Shown piece by piece: positions 25,401 through 36,705 of a stretch of DNA of 64,000 nt. The notes under the pieces were generated by a model that ran no database searches, was not told the origin of the DNA, and saw nothing but the letters and a program-made list of their open reading frames with translations. The first letter of the stretch is position 1. Each line of letters begins with the position of its first letter. Location: NCBI RefSeq assembly GCF_905475395.1, contig NC_058337.1, forward strand, positions 83,136,368 through 83,200,367, given 5' to 3'. The DNA is from Chrysoperla carnea (taxonomy: Eukaryota; Arthropoda; Insecta; Neuroptera; Chrysopidae). Position numbers and translations under genes: made by a program.

Positions 25401-27764
25401 ATATTTATGAAATAAATAATAAAATTAATTGTTTTCACAATTAATTTTTTTTTTAAATTATTAAATACATAATGGAAACGTAGTTAAAACATAGAAAATA
25501 TAATTAAAACATAGGAAATGAATTAGAGAAAAGAATATATTTTAAAACAAACTATTTAAAAAAATATATTTTTAAATTTCAATATTCGTTAATTTTTTTA
25601 ATATTTTTATACCATGCATATATGAAATATACATAGTATATTAAGTTTAGTCCCAAGTTTGTAACGCTTAAAAATAATGATGCTAGGAAAAAAATTTTGT
25701 CATAGCTGTTCATAAAATCACCTAATTAGTCCATTTCCAGTTGTCCGTCTGTGGACACGATAACTCAAAAACGAAAAAAGATATCGAGCTGAAATTTTTA
25801 CAGCGTACTCAGGACGTAAAAAGTGAGGTCAAGTTCGTAAATGAGCATCATAGGTCAATTGGGTCTTGGGTCCGTAGGACCCATCTTGTAAACCGTTAGA
25901 GATAGAACAACAGTTTAAATGTATAAAATGTTCCTTATAAAAAAATAAAAAACTTTTGTTTGAAACATTTTTTTGTAAACATCACTGTTTACCCACGAGG
26001 GCGTTAATTAGGTGCAAATTTTATAGTATGTATTAATTAATATAGGAATATCAGTTGTGTGTGTGTCTATTTAAAAGTGAACATCTTTTGTTATTTACGT
26101 GACGTCAAAAAAAACAAACGATATACTTTGATTTTTGGAGTGTAAGTTTTTATTTTATTTTTTTATTTTATTAAAACTGGTGGAGTGTAAGTTGTGTTGT
26201 GGAAATAATATCACTATGAAGTTGCCGGTCTTTAAAGTGGGCTGCCAAAATTTCTAACAGTCAGAGGCTAGGCAACCATTTTTTTTCGAAAACTAGAAAG
26301 TTCAAGCTTTCATTTGATACCAAAATTATGCTTTAACTAATAGGGTAAGCAACTACACCAAAATTAAAAAAATCAAAAAATGGTTGCCTAGTTAAGCGAC
26401 TGACTGGGGACTAAAACTCCTATATCATTATTTTCATTGATTTGAGTACTACCTTTTCCAATAATGTATGTCCTTTAACCGATGAGGTGCCTTTTTCAGC
26501 GGCGGGCTCTTAGCATATTACGTACGCCTACAAAATTAGTGAAAAGTTAAAACTGATATTATAATTGGAGGAAAATTCGAAGAGACTTTCATTATTTGGT
26601 AAATTTAATTCGTTTCCAATTGCACGAAAAGCATAAATCTATACCCTTTTAGATGATAGGTACTGCCGGCAACGATTTTTACATAAAATGACTTCAAAAA
26701 CAACTTATGGATACAACGCAAAACCTATGAAAGGATTAAAAATTTTGATAAAATAAAAATTTTCGGTCTTTTCTAATTTTTTTTTTTTTTTTTTTGCGCT
26801 TGGAACCTTGGAAGATTTTTTTGCAATAAGGCAATTAATTTTTAAGTCTAGGAGAAATTTTAGGACTTACGCCCCCCAATTTACAATTATTTAATTCATA
26901 GTGAACACTTGAAAATAAAATGTCCTCAACTAAAACTATCTTTATGATATATTTCTCTCATACTTTTTAGTATTCCTGTAGAGCTATCCGAAAGATTAGT
27001 CAAAGATTAGTTAAATCTGCTACAACTTCCTTTTTATTACCAACAATATTAAAAAATTTCACTGTAAAAATATTCGGTAGATCAATTATCATGACACATA
27101 TGGATATCATAATAAATTTTACATGGAAATTCATAATCTAAATAATTACTCGTAAGAATTTATTCCCAATTTATGTAAAAATATGTTTAGGTAACAGCTA
27201 CGAATACTTCTCTATGAAATTTTTTCTTACTTTTTATTATTGATAGGTTAATTTTAATTACCTGACTTTGTACTGATATTTTTGAACATTTCCATCAGCA
27301 TCTCGAGCAATTTGCACAGCAAATAATTCATTCGAATCTTCAATTTTATAAAGAATTACTTGATCATCATCTTCCACAATAGTATTATCACAATTTTCTA
27401 CTTTTGTTTCAATTAACTCATCTTTAACACTCACATCTTCCGTAGGATATTGTATAACTGTAAGATTACCTTTAAAATCCTCATTTAAATTCATTTGAGG
27501 CTCAATAGGTTGCAAAGTTTGATCGTGATCTAACGTTTCATTGGTTTCAATCACCGAATAATATTGTGAATCTTCTCCAGCAGTTTCATAATTTTCATTT
27601 GAACTCTCATTATCTTCAGTGACATATGTAATATTTAGATTACTATTGTCTTGAACATTTTCTTCGTATGCAACCACCTCAGTGTATGCATCTTGCCAAA
27701 CACATGAAAGATGTGTACCATCCTCTTGTTTTTGAATATAATAAATATTTTCGTCTTCAGCCAT
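19424..27764 (-). CDS. Large C2H2 zinc-finger protein with AT-hooks
   Basis: Three coding exons (27262-27764, 21557-24789, 19424-19794) join in frame over GT-AG introns of 2472 and 1762 bases to give 1368 residues. The first 550 or so residues are acidic and low in complexity (many Glu/Asp, for example EEEEEFENVEYLQDDDDEE). A basic stretch then holds AT-hook cores: RKRGRPGRPK near residue 624 and KRRGRPPKK near residue 706, with a weaker RGKKP near 564. Eight C2H2 fingers lie at about residues 885-1243 and two more follow in the last exon. Finger 6 and the final finger end in Cys instead of His. The ATG at 27764 was chosen because it opens the first acidic exon; upstream in-frame codons lack an ATG and include a likely splice acceptor. 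The protein probably binds DNA as a nuclear regulator. I cannot assign an ortholog. Confidence 0.88.
25001..26514. mobile_element. Foldback element with 294-bp inverted arms, in intron 1
   Basis: The left arm (25001-25294) starts GCTAAGAGCCCGCCGCTGAA. The right arm (26221-26514) is its reverse complement and ends TTCAGCGGCGGGCTCTTAGC. By eye I saw no mismatch over 294 bp. The roughly 926-bp centre carries a copy of repeat R1, and no transposase is encoded. Target-site duplications are not obvious (the flanks are TCTTATAG and ATATTACG). It lies wholly inside the first intron of the zinc-finger gene. The near-perfect arms suggest recent insertion or gene conversion between arms. Confidence 0.88.
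25610..26110 (+). repeat. R1 dispersed repeat, copy 2 (inside foldback element)
   Basis: This begins ATACCATGCATATATGAAAT and contains TAAGTTTAGTCCCAAGTTTG, ACGATAACTCAAAAACGAAA, GGTCCGTAGGACCCATCTTG and CACTGTTTACCCACGAGGGC in the R1 order. It forms the core of the 25001-26514 foldback element, so either the arms captured R1 or R1 inserted between them. Confidence 0.75.
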
Positions 27765-29799
27765 ATCAAAATTTTCACTTAAACTAGGTGTAAAAACACT
27801 GCATGTCAAAATTTTTTATTTGGTTAATTGATGTTTACAAAGACTGTCAATATTTCCATAAATGTTTTCTGTATGAATTAACATTATTTAAATTCGATTT
27901 TTATTTAAATATGTATCAGTAATATTGTCTTATTTTGTAACAAATTCACTTTTTTGTGTAACTATGCATTTAATGATCGAAAATAAACACTTTACGAAGT
28001 GATACACAAAATATTTTTACTTCCAACTTATTTAGCCTCACGTTTATTAACATTTATACATGTATTTTTTATCCCTTTTCATATCAATCTATGCGTCCTA
28101 AATTAAAACGGGTATGGATAATTTTTTTTTATTAAACATGTCTGATATTCTCTATGGTTCTCTGTTATTAAAAAAAACCATTGAGTAAAGTAACTACTGG
28201 AACAAGTAGTGATCGTAGTACATTAGAGATCGTAGTAGATTGGTACGTCATATTGGTACTGTACATTTGTCAAGTAGTAGATACCGATTTACGTGGAACT
28301 TGTTGAATGTAACAGCTTCTTCTTTCTAACCACAGACAAAATTTGCACTGAAGTGAAAACTTCTATAGGTGCGTTAGACGATTTTTGGTAAGGAAAAGTC
28401 TTAGGCATTCGCATCATCATTGATGACGTGTCATCAAAATACCATATTGAAAATAACAGTTATGCCAAAGTTTAAAGTTTTCACTTCCGTCGACAGTCGT
28501 CGTGACTGGCTATCTAGTGTTTGAGTTTACTCTTTAAGAATCGATTTTCATATAAGGCGTATGAAAAAAATATTTGGACTAAAATTCTAGTGATAGAATG
28601 ACTTCGTTTTTTTTTTTGTGTGTGCAACCTATCATGCGCACCTTTCACTTTATAATAATGCGTGTGTATACGTATAACATACATAGCATCTATTGTTCGA
28701 AACTGACAATGACCTGACGGTCACATCTCACGACACACAGTGAAGTTGTTACCCACCGATGCAGAATGTCTACATAGCAAATCAGTCAACGTACATCTTA
28801 CGTCTTCGGGTTTCCATATATAAATTATACTGCAGTCAAAGTATCTATTGTTTGAAACTGACAGCACATTATACAACACTTAAGGAGTAAACTCCAGCTT
28901 GACACACACAATTTTTTTCAATAAAACTATTTTTATTCGTTTGGGATGATTTGGAAATATAATTTTATAATTCGGGAATAATTCGTTTTTCTGTAAATTA
29001 ATTAGTCTATTTTTAGCGTACAGGAAATTATTTGGCAATTACGTTAAACATGGTTTCAGCATTTGGAAACATATATATAGTTAATTAACTTAAACTATAT
29101 TTTAGTTGATTTATATATAGGTTATATTAACTTAACCTCCTAACGCCATTAATTGTTATTTGGCGGCAAAATTCAAATTTTAAGCTATTTAAAATAATTT
29201 ATGTTTTAATTTAGGTTAATGTTAAGTTTTATTTTTCATTAAAACTATTTTTATTCAATTAAGAATTATTTGGGAAGAAATTAGCAGATCAGAAATTAAA
29301 TAAACACCATTTTTACGATATTTGATAGTACTTTACATGAAGACTAGACTACTTTATTTGGGAATTACGTTAAACGTGGTTTAATTATAAGTTCCCAAAT
29401 CCTGAAATCGTGTTTGATATAGTTCCCATATACTTTCCTATCAAATATCGTAAAAATTAAGTTGATTTAATTTCCAACCTGCTCACTATACGCTGTAGAA
29501 AGGCTAATCAATTACAGAAAAAAGAATAAAAAATCTCAAATAGTTTAGAATTGCAATGAAAGAATGAACTTTATCTTATTAGTTTAGTTAATTTTGAATG
29601 CCAATATGCTCACTAATCAGTCAGTTTTATTAAAACATTCCAGTACCCAATAGATCAGTGGATACACGCCATAACCAACATTGCGCAAAAATATGCAACA
29701 CGATTACAATATTACATGATCTTAGCTAGGTGTCCATCTTGATGACAGAAGAAAGTGTTTAGTTATAGCACAGATTAAAATTATAAGTAAATACCAAGA
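27765..29799. other. Divergent intergenic region between zinc-finger and CREBZF-like genes
   Basis: The two genes are transcribed away from each other across about 2.2 kb. No coding exon was found. A likely splice acceptor (TTTTTACACCTAG on the minus strand, ending near 27785) precedes the zinc-finger ATG, so an untranslated first exon may lie in this region. A short inverted repeat near 29.3-29.46 kb is listed separately. Confidence 0.5.
29309..29457. repeat. 20-bp inverted repeat pair
   Basis: ATTTTTACGATATTTGATAG at 29309-29328 is repeated as its exact reverse complement at 29438-29457, 109 bases on. The two could form a long-loop hairpin. They lie about 500 bases upstream of the CREBZF-like start codon. 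No factor site is recognised. Confidence 0.75.
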
Positions 29800-29806
29800 T
29801 ATAAAA
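29800..29806 (+). promoter_or_regulatory. Candidate TATA box of CREBZF-like gene
   Basis: TATAAAA lies about 150 bases before the ATG. An initiator-like TTAGTTAGTG follows about 30 bases later, which would give a 5' leader of roughly 120 bases. In AT-rich DNA such matches arise by chance, so this is tentative. Confidence 0.35.
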
Positions 29807-29955
29807 TTTTTTTTAATTGGGAAGAAAAAAGAAATTAGTTAGTGTGTGCACCACAATTAAAGTGTCGTCGAAGTGTTTGTCTGATAATATTATACATTTT
29901 TTTAAAGAAGTAAGTGTATTTATTAATTATTCAATAAATTCTAACAGACTGAATA

Positions 29956-30726
29956 ATGGCGTCTTCAAGAAAACGTACCCTCAACGTTATTCAAGTATCT
30001 GATGATTCAGATACTTCAAGTGTTGATTATATAGAAAGTGAATTTTCTAAAACAAAACGAAATAGACAAACACGTAGCAAAAGATACTCAGAAACATCAA
30101 TATCTAGTTCAAGGTCAAATAATTGTCTTAATAAAAATGCACAAATGGCGCGTGAAAATCGTATTAGAAAAAAAATGTATGTTGAAAATTTGGAAAATGA
30201 TATACAAAGATTTAAAAAAGAAAATGAAATTATGCAAACAAAATTGGAAAATAAAGATTCCATTATAAACGAATTAAAGCTTGAAGTTAAATATTTGAAA
30301 AGTATCTTATCAAATTCCAAAGAAATTGGATTGTTACTCAATAATATTACACGCAGTTCAGGGCTACCAGTGACGACATCACTTAAAGCACGTGAAAATT
30401 TATTAGATACTATATGGAATGAATCTGATTCAACAATGTTTCAAACAGAATCGAATTCTATTTATTGTAATGATTTATTTCCTGAAACCCTGACATCATT
30501 TGATAGTGTGTTCGATTTAAGTTTGGAAGAACCTCAAACAGAAATATTATCACCTACTTTATCAGATCATAGATACTCGTCAGATACTCAGGTTTCCGAA
30601 GATGATGTTGGTGTTTGTTTGCATGTGTCTGGAAAAAGAGTAGCTCTTGAATTTTGTTCAAAATGTAATTCAAATGCTCAAGATGCTTGGAAACGTGAAA
30701 AAAAAGATTTATTAAGTGCAAAATAG
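29956..30726 (+). CDS. CREBZF: CREBZF (Zhangfei)-like bZIP transcription factor
   Basis: This intronless frame encodes 256 residues. A bZIP domain occupies about residues 59-118. The basic region is NKNAQMARENRIRKK (59-73) and the zipper runs L79-F86-M93-K100-L107-L114. The matching a-positions are I83, N90, L97, I104, V111 and L118, with the usual buried Asn. The basic region (NKNA then R.NR.KK) and the C-terminal block VGVCLHVSGKRVALEFCSKC (218-237) resemble vertebrate CREBZF. Residues 204-207 are DHRY, matching the HCF-1 binding motif [DE]-H-x-Y that CREBZF also carries. The protein is shorter than human CREBZF (about 354). It likely acts in the nucleus as a regulator or co-repressor of ATF4/CREB3-type factors; that role is inferred from the family. 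The start is the first ATG of the frame, in the context AATAATGGC. Confidence 0.88.
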   Translation: MASSRKRTLNVIQVSDDSDTSSVDYIESEFSKTKRNRQTRSKRYSETSISSSRSNNCLNKNAQMARENRIRKKMYVENLENDIQRFKKENEIMQTKLENKDSIINELKLEVKYLKSILSNSKEIGLLLNNITRSSGLPVTTSLKARENLLDTIWNESDSTMFQTESNSIYCNDLFPETLTSFDSVFDLSLEEPQTEILSPTLSDHRYSSDTQVSEDDVGVCLHVSGKRVALEFCSKCNSNAQDAWKREKKDLLSAK

Positions 30727-33700
30727 TTATATTTTTTTAAAATATTGTTGTATGAATGTATATTTATTTTCAAATCTCTTTCCTTACACAAATATTTTAT
30801 AAGATTTTTGTTATACAGTTGTTATCAGTAATGTTTTCTATTTTCAGAATTCAAGGTGTTATGTTCAAATTCAAATGTGCTTTCTCCGATTCAAATATCG
30901 ACACACTATTTCTTTAAAAGGTGTGGTAGAAATGTAACAACGATGTTTTGTATTTATTAAAAAAATATTTCAAGAGGATATTAATGAGTTAATCTGATTT
31001 CAACAACGAAAGGTCACACAGCATTATGCTTTCATAGGCACCATCGTAAAATGTATAAAATAAGCGGAGCTAAATGGCACCTTTCAATTTTTATCCAATG
31101 AGCCCTACCAAATGTTTGAAATATTTTTTAAAAACAATACAAAACGTTGTTGAGTTTTTTTCCAAAACTGTAAAAATGTACAAAAAAGCTATTGATTTTT
31201 GTGGTTTTTATTTTCAGTCATAAGATCAGAGCTGGTGAACGAGCGGTTCTTGGAACATAAAGACGTCAGTTCTTTATAATCTCGGTGGTTGAGTATATAT
31301 TGTATCGATTTTTTTTCTTCATTTTTCATTTAAAAATGAGTTAAAATATTTAAAAAATATTGTTGAATTTTTCAGATGCCACAATGAACAGTTCTTTAAA
31401 GGCTTTGTAAATTATATTATGTATTTTCCAGGTTTGTGCTTCGTTTAAATACAGCTCGTGTGTGAAAGTTATGTTAAATTCAATAGTAGCTATAACTAAC
31501 TATACAGAAAAGTATCTCGATTTTTTAACATTACAGCGGCTCTAATTATATACGTTTTTGTAATAAGGAACATCCATTAAAATACAGGAATTACTTAAGA
31601 AAGCAAAATCTTCTTTAATAACATATTCACAGTTTTTTATTCTCGAAACCTTCTATAGTATAGGGTGAAATGAATGAGATAGAAGGTTTTAAAACACTGT
31701 GGTTTATTTTATACTATTAATGTCGGTTTGAAGGGAAATCGGTACACTAAATTTTAAATAATTGAGGATTTTTAAAATTCCGAGCGGTCAAAAAACTCCA
31801 CAGAATCTTATTTTTAAAATATTTTCGTTGCACCTTTAGAATGGTTTCCTGGACTCTGGAATACTCATTTCTCTGTAGTGTAAAATAGAAATAATATGTC
31901 GTCAAAATCCGGCAGCGTATTCAAATTGTATATACAATAGTAAATGAAACTCAAAGTGACCGAAAATTAGGAAAATTTTGGCGAAAGTTGGGTTTTGTTA
32001 ATTCATTTAAAAAAAAAAACGTGCCTGATCACAGGAAAAATAACTAAAAAAATCTAGTTAATCGCAAAAAGTTCTTGATATATATATATTTATATTTTTT
32101 TTATAAAAAAATGATAACTATCTTGTGAAATAAATTTATAACACAAAAATAACTATTATTTAAAGTAACATTTTGCGTGTGACCATGATATTGGGTTTCA
32201 AGTATTCTTTTAACTTTTCGGAAAATAAAGCAAATATCTTTTCTCGATTATCTTGTTATTTTTATCTACGCGTTTGCGTTTTAATTTCTGAGAACAAAAA
32301 TGTTAAAAACTGAATTTGGGCAATATTGAAAACGCTGTGGAGTGTAAGTTTTTTTAATTTTCCTCGGTAAAGCGTCAAATAAGCATTTATTCATTTTTCG
32401 AAAAATTAAAAGGAAACTGCGAACCTAATAGCATAGTCATATGGACAGCGCAGTTTTAAATATATTTTATTACTGTTTTTTCTTTTTAAAGAAATGTGAA
32501 TTTTACATAAAGTACCAAATCCGCCACTTTCGTTAAGATTTTCCTGCCTATTTCTTTCTTTTACTTAACTAATACTTTCGCGAATGAAAACAAACGTTTA
32601 AAATTATAATACGATAGAAGGGGGTTCGGAGACATTTTTGGATAAAATCTGGAAAGCGGTTTGATTTTATTTTTTATATTGATTAATGTAAGTAATGAGT
32701 AGTAGGTGTAGTGAATTTTTCTATATATTTATTAGTATTTAATTAGTATAAAAAATTTTTTTAATACAAAAAAATATAGATACTAAAAAAAATTATTTCC
32801 TATGGAAATTTAGGATTAACAAAATTATGCCAGTAAAATTAATAATTAAAATTGAATTAGTTATACGTGCAAAAATACGTCAATACCAACTAACGTGATG
32901 TTAAAATTAAATTCAAGATTAAATTGATTATTTTAATTTTGAGAATATCCAATTATTGCGTTACCAAGATCTCGAAAATTGAGTTATTATTTATTATCTT
33001 CAGTTAAAATTTTTATATACGTGTTCATATTTAAAGTGAATTTTCCCTTTGTATATTTTAGAAAATTTGCATGTATAACTTACCATCAATTTTTATAAAT
33101 ATCTTAAAATAAAGTGATAATTTAGTTTTTTGTAAGTGTAAGGAAAGGATATTTATAATAAAAAAAGACCCTTAATATTTTGAATTGTTTTTTATTTCAA
33201 ATTGAACTGTAGATATTAATATATTTCAGTCTTAGCCTGTTAAACATAAAGCTGCTATAAAATAGACAGTCTGTATTATTGGCCACCATCTGTTCGAGTA
33301 AGCATCAAAATGCTCAATTTTGTTCATGTCTTTTGGAAACTAGGTAAGTAAATCATATTTTGAAAATACTACACACATTTTTGTTTGGGAAACACACATT
33401 TGAACACAAACGAGTATTAACACTTACATGTAGCTGTAAATAGATTCTGAAATAGACTGTTTAATATACCAGTCAAAGATGCCATATTGCACTATGATTA
33501 AATTTCGTAGCCTCAATGAGGGAGGAGATATAAGCCCCTAAAATTGAAATAATTTCGAGGAATCTTTCGGCATGACTGCATCACGAAACCAAGACGGATA
33601 GTTAACAGTGTACCAATCTGCCACTTTGTATCCAATTTCGTGGAACTCTTCCTATTTATTGATAGTTGGATACAAAGTGACTGGTAGACTGACTATCACT

Positions 33701-34781
33701 ATCTATCTTGCCGCTTTTCACGAGCCTGCCTCGTGAAAATAGCTTCTGCGGAATTATTAAAATTTTGGGAAATTACATAGCCTAATTGAATGGGGTTGCT
33801 AGATCGTGCCTTGCAAAACGGAAGATAGAACGATATATTTGATTGGTATTAAAATCACGGCGAAACCGCTTGACTCAAATTTTACCTTTAATCTTCCGGA
33901 GCGTAATGTATACGATCGACTACAAATATTTAATTTCAGGAAAAATTAAGTTTTTTGCTACGATTTTTCGATTAATCTCTTTTGAAAGCAATGTATTTTT
34001 AGCCCATGCATATTTAACATTTTTTTAAATTGTTAATCTTTAAGTCTGTCAAATTCTGAGATCAGATTCAGAAATTACAAATGAACATTTAATATTGCAT
34101 TCGGGTAATACATTAATATATATTATTCAAACCTTTAGAATTTTCTGATTTACAATAAACGAGAAAAGACTTCGCTATTTAGAGCAACTTCTATAAAAAG
34201 TTAAGTAGTAGAAAGTTAACTCAAAAACGTTTGCATTTAAATCGTCGTGCTCATTTAGACTTTTGATCACGTATAAAGATTGTCGCAATATGAGCAAATT
34301 TGACCGAGATCCAATACTCATGAGATTTTACAAAAATGATACATTACAAAGACTTATTGCGTTAATGGTATATCCTATTGAAAAACTTCTAAGAATATTT
34401 TGAATTTCATTTTCTGTATCACTACATATTGAACGAAAGTTGTCATTACGGGATACTGCAACTGAAACTGAAAAAAAAAAACATGATTTTCTCGATTTAA
34501 AACGATGCGGAACTATTATAATTAACAAAACCAAAATCGCACTTGTTTAGAGAAACACGGAAAATATTTTATTTACATAAATCTTTTTAAATTTGTATAA
34601 TGCATTTTTACCGTGACCTTGTATTTAAAAAAAGTATGTCACAATAATTAATATGTTTCTTGCTTTCATAATTTCTCCTTTCTTTTCAATTTCTTTCAAA
34701 CAAAACAAAACAAGATGATAATAATTCGACAGTATCATTATCATACTGGTTTTCATCTTGAATCGAAACAATTTCATTCGT
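30727..34781. other. Gene-free stretch between CREBZF-like and DUF4773 genes
   Basis: The CREBZF-like 3' untranslated region must begin here; an ATTAAA at 30956 is a possible poly(A) signal. Beyond that I see no exon or recognisable RNA gene, only one imperfect hairpin element near 33.6 kb and AT-rich sequence. Confidence 0.55.
33572..33735. mobile_element. Imperfect foldback (hairpin) element, about 160 bp
   Basis: CCACTTTGTATCCAA near 33623 is mirrored by TTGGATACAAAGTG near 33664. Outer blocks (ATCACGAAACCAAGACGGAT against the reverse complement of ATCTTGCCGCTTTTCACGAG) also pair with mismatches. The arms are about 70 bp, without coding capacity. Confidence 0.6.
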
Positions 34782-34788
34782 TATATAG
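34782..34788 (+). promoter_or_regulatory. Candidate TATA box of DUF4773 gene
   Basis: TATATAG lies 45-51 bases before the ATG, which predicts a leader of only about 20 bases. The match is weak support in AT-rich DNA. Confidence 0.3.
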
Positions 34789-34832
34789 TATTCTAATTGT
34801 ACAAACGTATTATAGTGAATAAGAAAAAAAAA

Positions 34833-36624
34833 ATGAAATTATTTATTATTTTTTATGTTTTATTGATTAATTCGATACAATTTTGCTTATCAAGAAACAA
34901 TAGTGGTAAGTATCACTTTTATTTTCTAATTATTTAATTTTTATGTTAGCAACTAATAAAAGTGTAGAAAGTTTTCAAGAGTAAAAACTTATTTTGGAGA
35001 AATTTCCAGTCTTTACTTTCATTTGACGATAGGAGTAAGGAAGTATTTTATAAATGAAGTTTTATTAAGAATCAGTTGAATTTCACAATTGAGTCTAATT
35101 AGACTGATATCCCAAGCTTATATATAATTAAGATTTTTCGCATAAAGTTGAAAAATTTTTTTCATTCAGGAATTGTTTTGATTCGATCAGGTATCGGCTC
35201 CATTTTTTTAACAGTTTATAAAAAAAAATGAATATTTTTATTAAAATCACTTATATCTCCGTTCCTAGATATTTTGAAGTGTTCAAATTAAGCTCAAATT
35301 GTTCATTATAAAGTTATAATATAGAATTTTTCTTCGCTCCAAATTTCAAAGTAATGTAAAATAACGTTTTAAGGACCATTTAATTGGTTTCAAAAATTCA
35401 GATGTACTCTATATTTTGTTAGTAAAAAAATATTTTTAATTATTAATTATATCTTAGCCAATTTTTCAAGAAGCGAAATTTAATTGTTAATAAAAATTAA
35501 ATTGTAAAAAACTGCAAAAATAGTACCCATATTACACTACAAGAGCAGAAAGTTTGAGAGGCCTGAACTGCGCGCCATGATCCCCGAGGCGAAGACTGAG
35601 GGAGGTCATATCGCGCAGTGCAGAAATCTCAAACTTTCTGCCCTTGTAGTGTAATATAGGTACTATTTTTGCAGTTTTTTATGTGATGGATACTACTTTT
35701 CTTTATTATGGCCGAAAGTTCGCACTTGCTACTTCTGTTGGGAGGTCGAAAGTCCGACATTAAAGCATTTTTTTCGAGCCTAACTATTAATAGTTCATGT
35801 ATGAAACTTTTGGGTTTACTGGACAATATAATGAAGTATTCACTGTAAAATTTTCAAGCAATTTTTCGAAAATTTATCCGTACTAGCTAAAATTGTGAAC
35901 CCTGGCTCCTAATAGAGCTAAAACTATAATAATTTTCGATGCCGTTTATTTATTATTTATTATTAATTTATTCAAAACTAATTATTATTGAATTATCTTT
36001 TTACAACTGTAGTTTATTAAAAAAATAATTTGAGCCGATAATTTCAGCGCAAAAACAAGAAATACTTAATGTTAGAGCAAAACAGAATAGCACGACTGTG
36101 AAACCGGTTATATTTGGTTATGATTCATTTCGGGCAGCGCGATATCCTTGCCAATGTATAGCCGGAGAATGTGGATGTTGTACAGGATTTTTGTTAGCAC
36201 AATTAAATCAAAAAGGATGTATGAATATTACATACGTTCCCGAAGATTTTACATTTAAAATGAAGTTAAGTTTCAATGATCGAGTTCTGTATAAAAATAG
36301 AGTTTCTGGTGCGTATTTTTTCTTTAAAATTTTTATGTCCATATTTAGTAATTATAAAATTATAATATTTCAGGGAAAAATCCTCCACCAATGTGTGTTC
36401 GAGTACCAAGAATTCGACAAGTAAAATTCTGTGCTAGATTTTCGAATATTTATTTTACTGGCCCAAATATGCATATATGTATGGATGCTGACATCAATTG
36501 GGATAATTATCAATTGTTTCAAATGAGCTTTGATTGTTTCCGATTTGGAACGGATGGTATTGGATATGTTTCACCTGAAGATGGCGGTGGAGCATCAATT
36601 ACTGATAATGAAGATAATTGTTAA
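34833..36624 (+). CDS. Secreted cysteine-rich DUF4773-family protein
   Basis: Three exons (34833-34905, 36048-36308, 36374-36624) join in frame over introns of 1142 bases (GTAAGT donor) and 65 bases (GTGCGT donor) to give 194 residues. Residues 1-20 form a signal peptide (MKLFIIFYVLLINSIQFCLS), so the protein should be secreted. The mature part opens its conserved region with PCQCIAGECGCCTG (Cys59, 61, 66, 68, 69). It continues through GCMNITY, CVRVPRIRQVKFCARF and NMHICMD, and ends in a terminal Cys194. This Cys spacing and the CVRVP...CARF core match the insect DUF4773 family, whose function is unknown. There are N-glycosylation sequons at N22, N38 and in MNITY. Intron 1 contains a strong hairpin element. 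The gene converges on the tubulin gene downstream. Confidence 0.88.
35506..35680. mobile_element. Foldback element with GC-rich apex, in DUF4773 intron 1
   Basis: The left arm contains AAAAACTGCAAAAATAGTAC and TACACTACAAGAGCAGAAAG. The right arm mirrors both (CTTTCTGCCCTTGTAGTGTA, GTACTATTTTTGCAGTTTTT). The arms are about 55 bp with few mismatches. Pairing continues into the apex, where CTGAACTGCGCGCCATGA faces TCATATCGCGCAGTGCAG. The apex is strikingly GC-rich (CCCCGAGGCG) for this genome. No coding capacity. Confidence 0.85.
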
Positions 36625-36699
36625 AAATTTGAATTGCCATAATGATATTTGCATATATTTCAGGGATTATTTAGAAATAAGTATTTATTATTATTTATA

Positions 36700-36705
36700 A
36701 ATAAA
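36700..36705 (+). terminator. Polyadenylation signal of DUF4773 gene
   Basis: AATAAA lies about 75 bases past the TAA stop, within a plausible distance for the 3' end. Confidence 0.5.
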
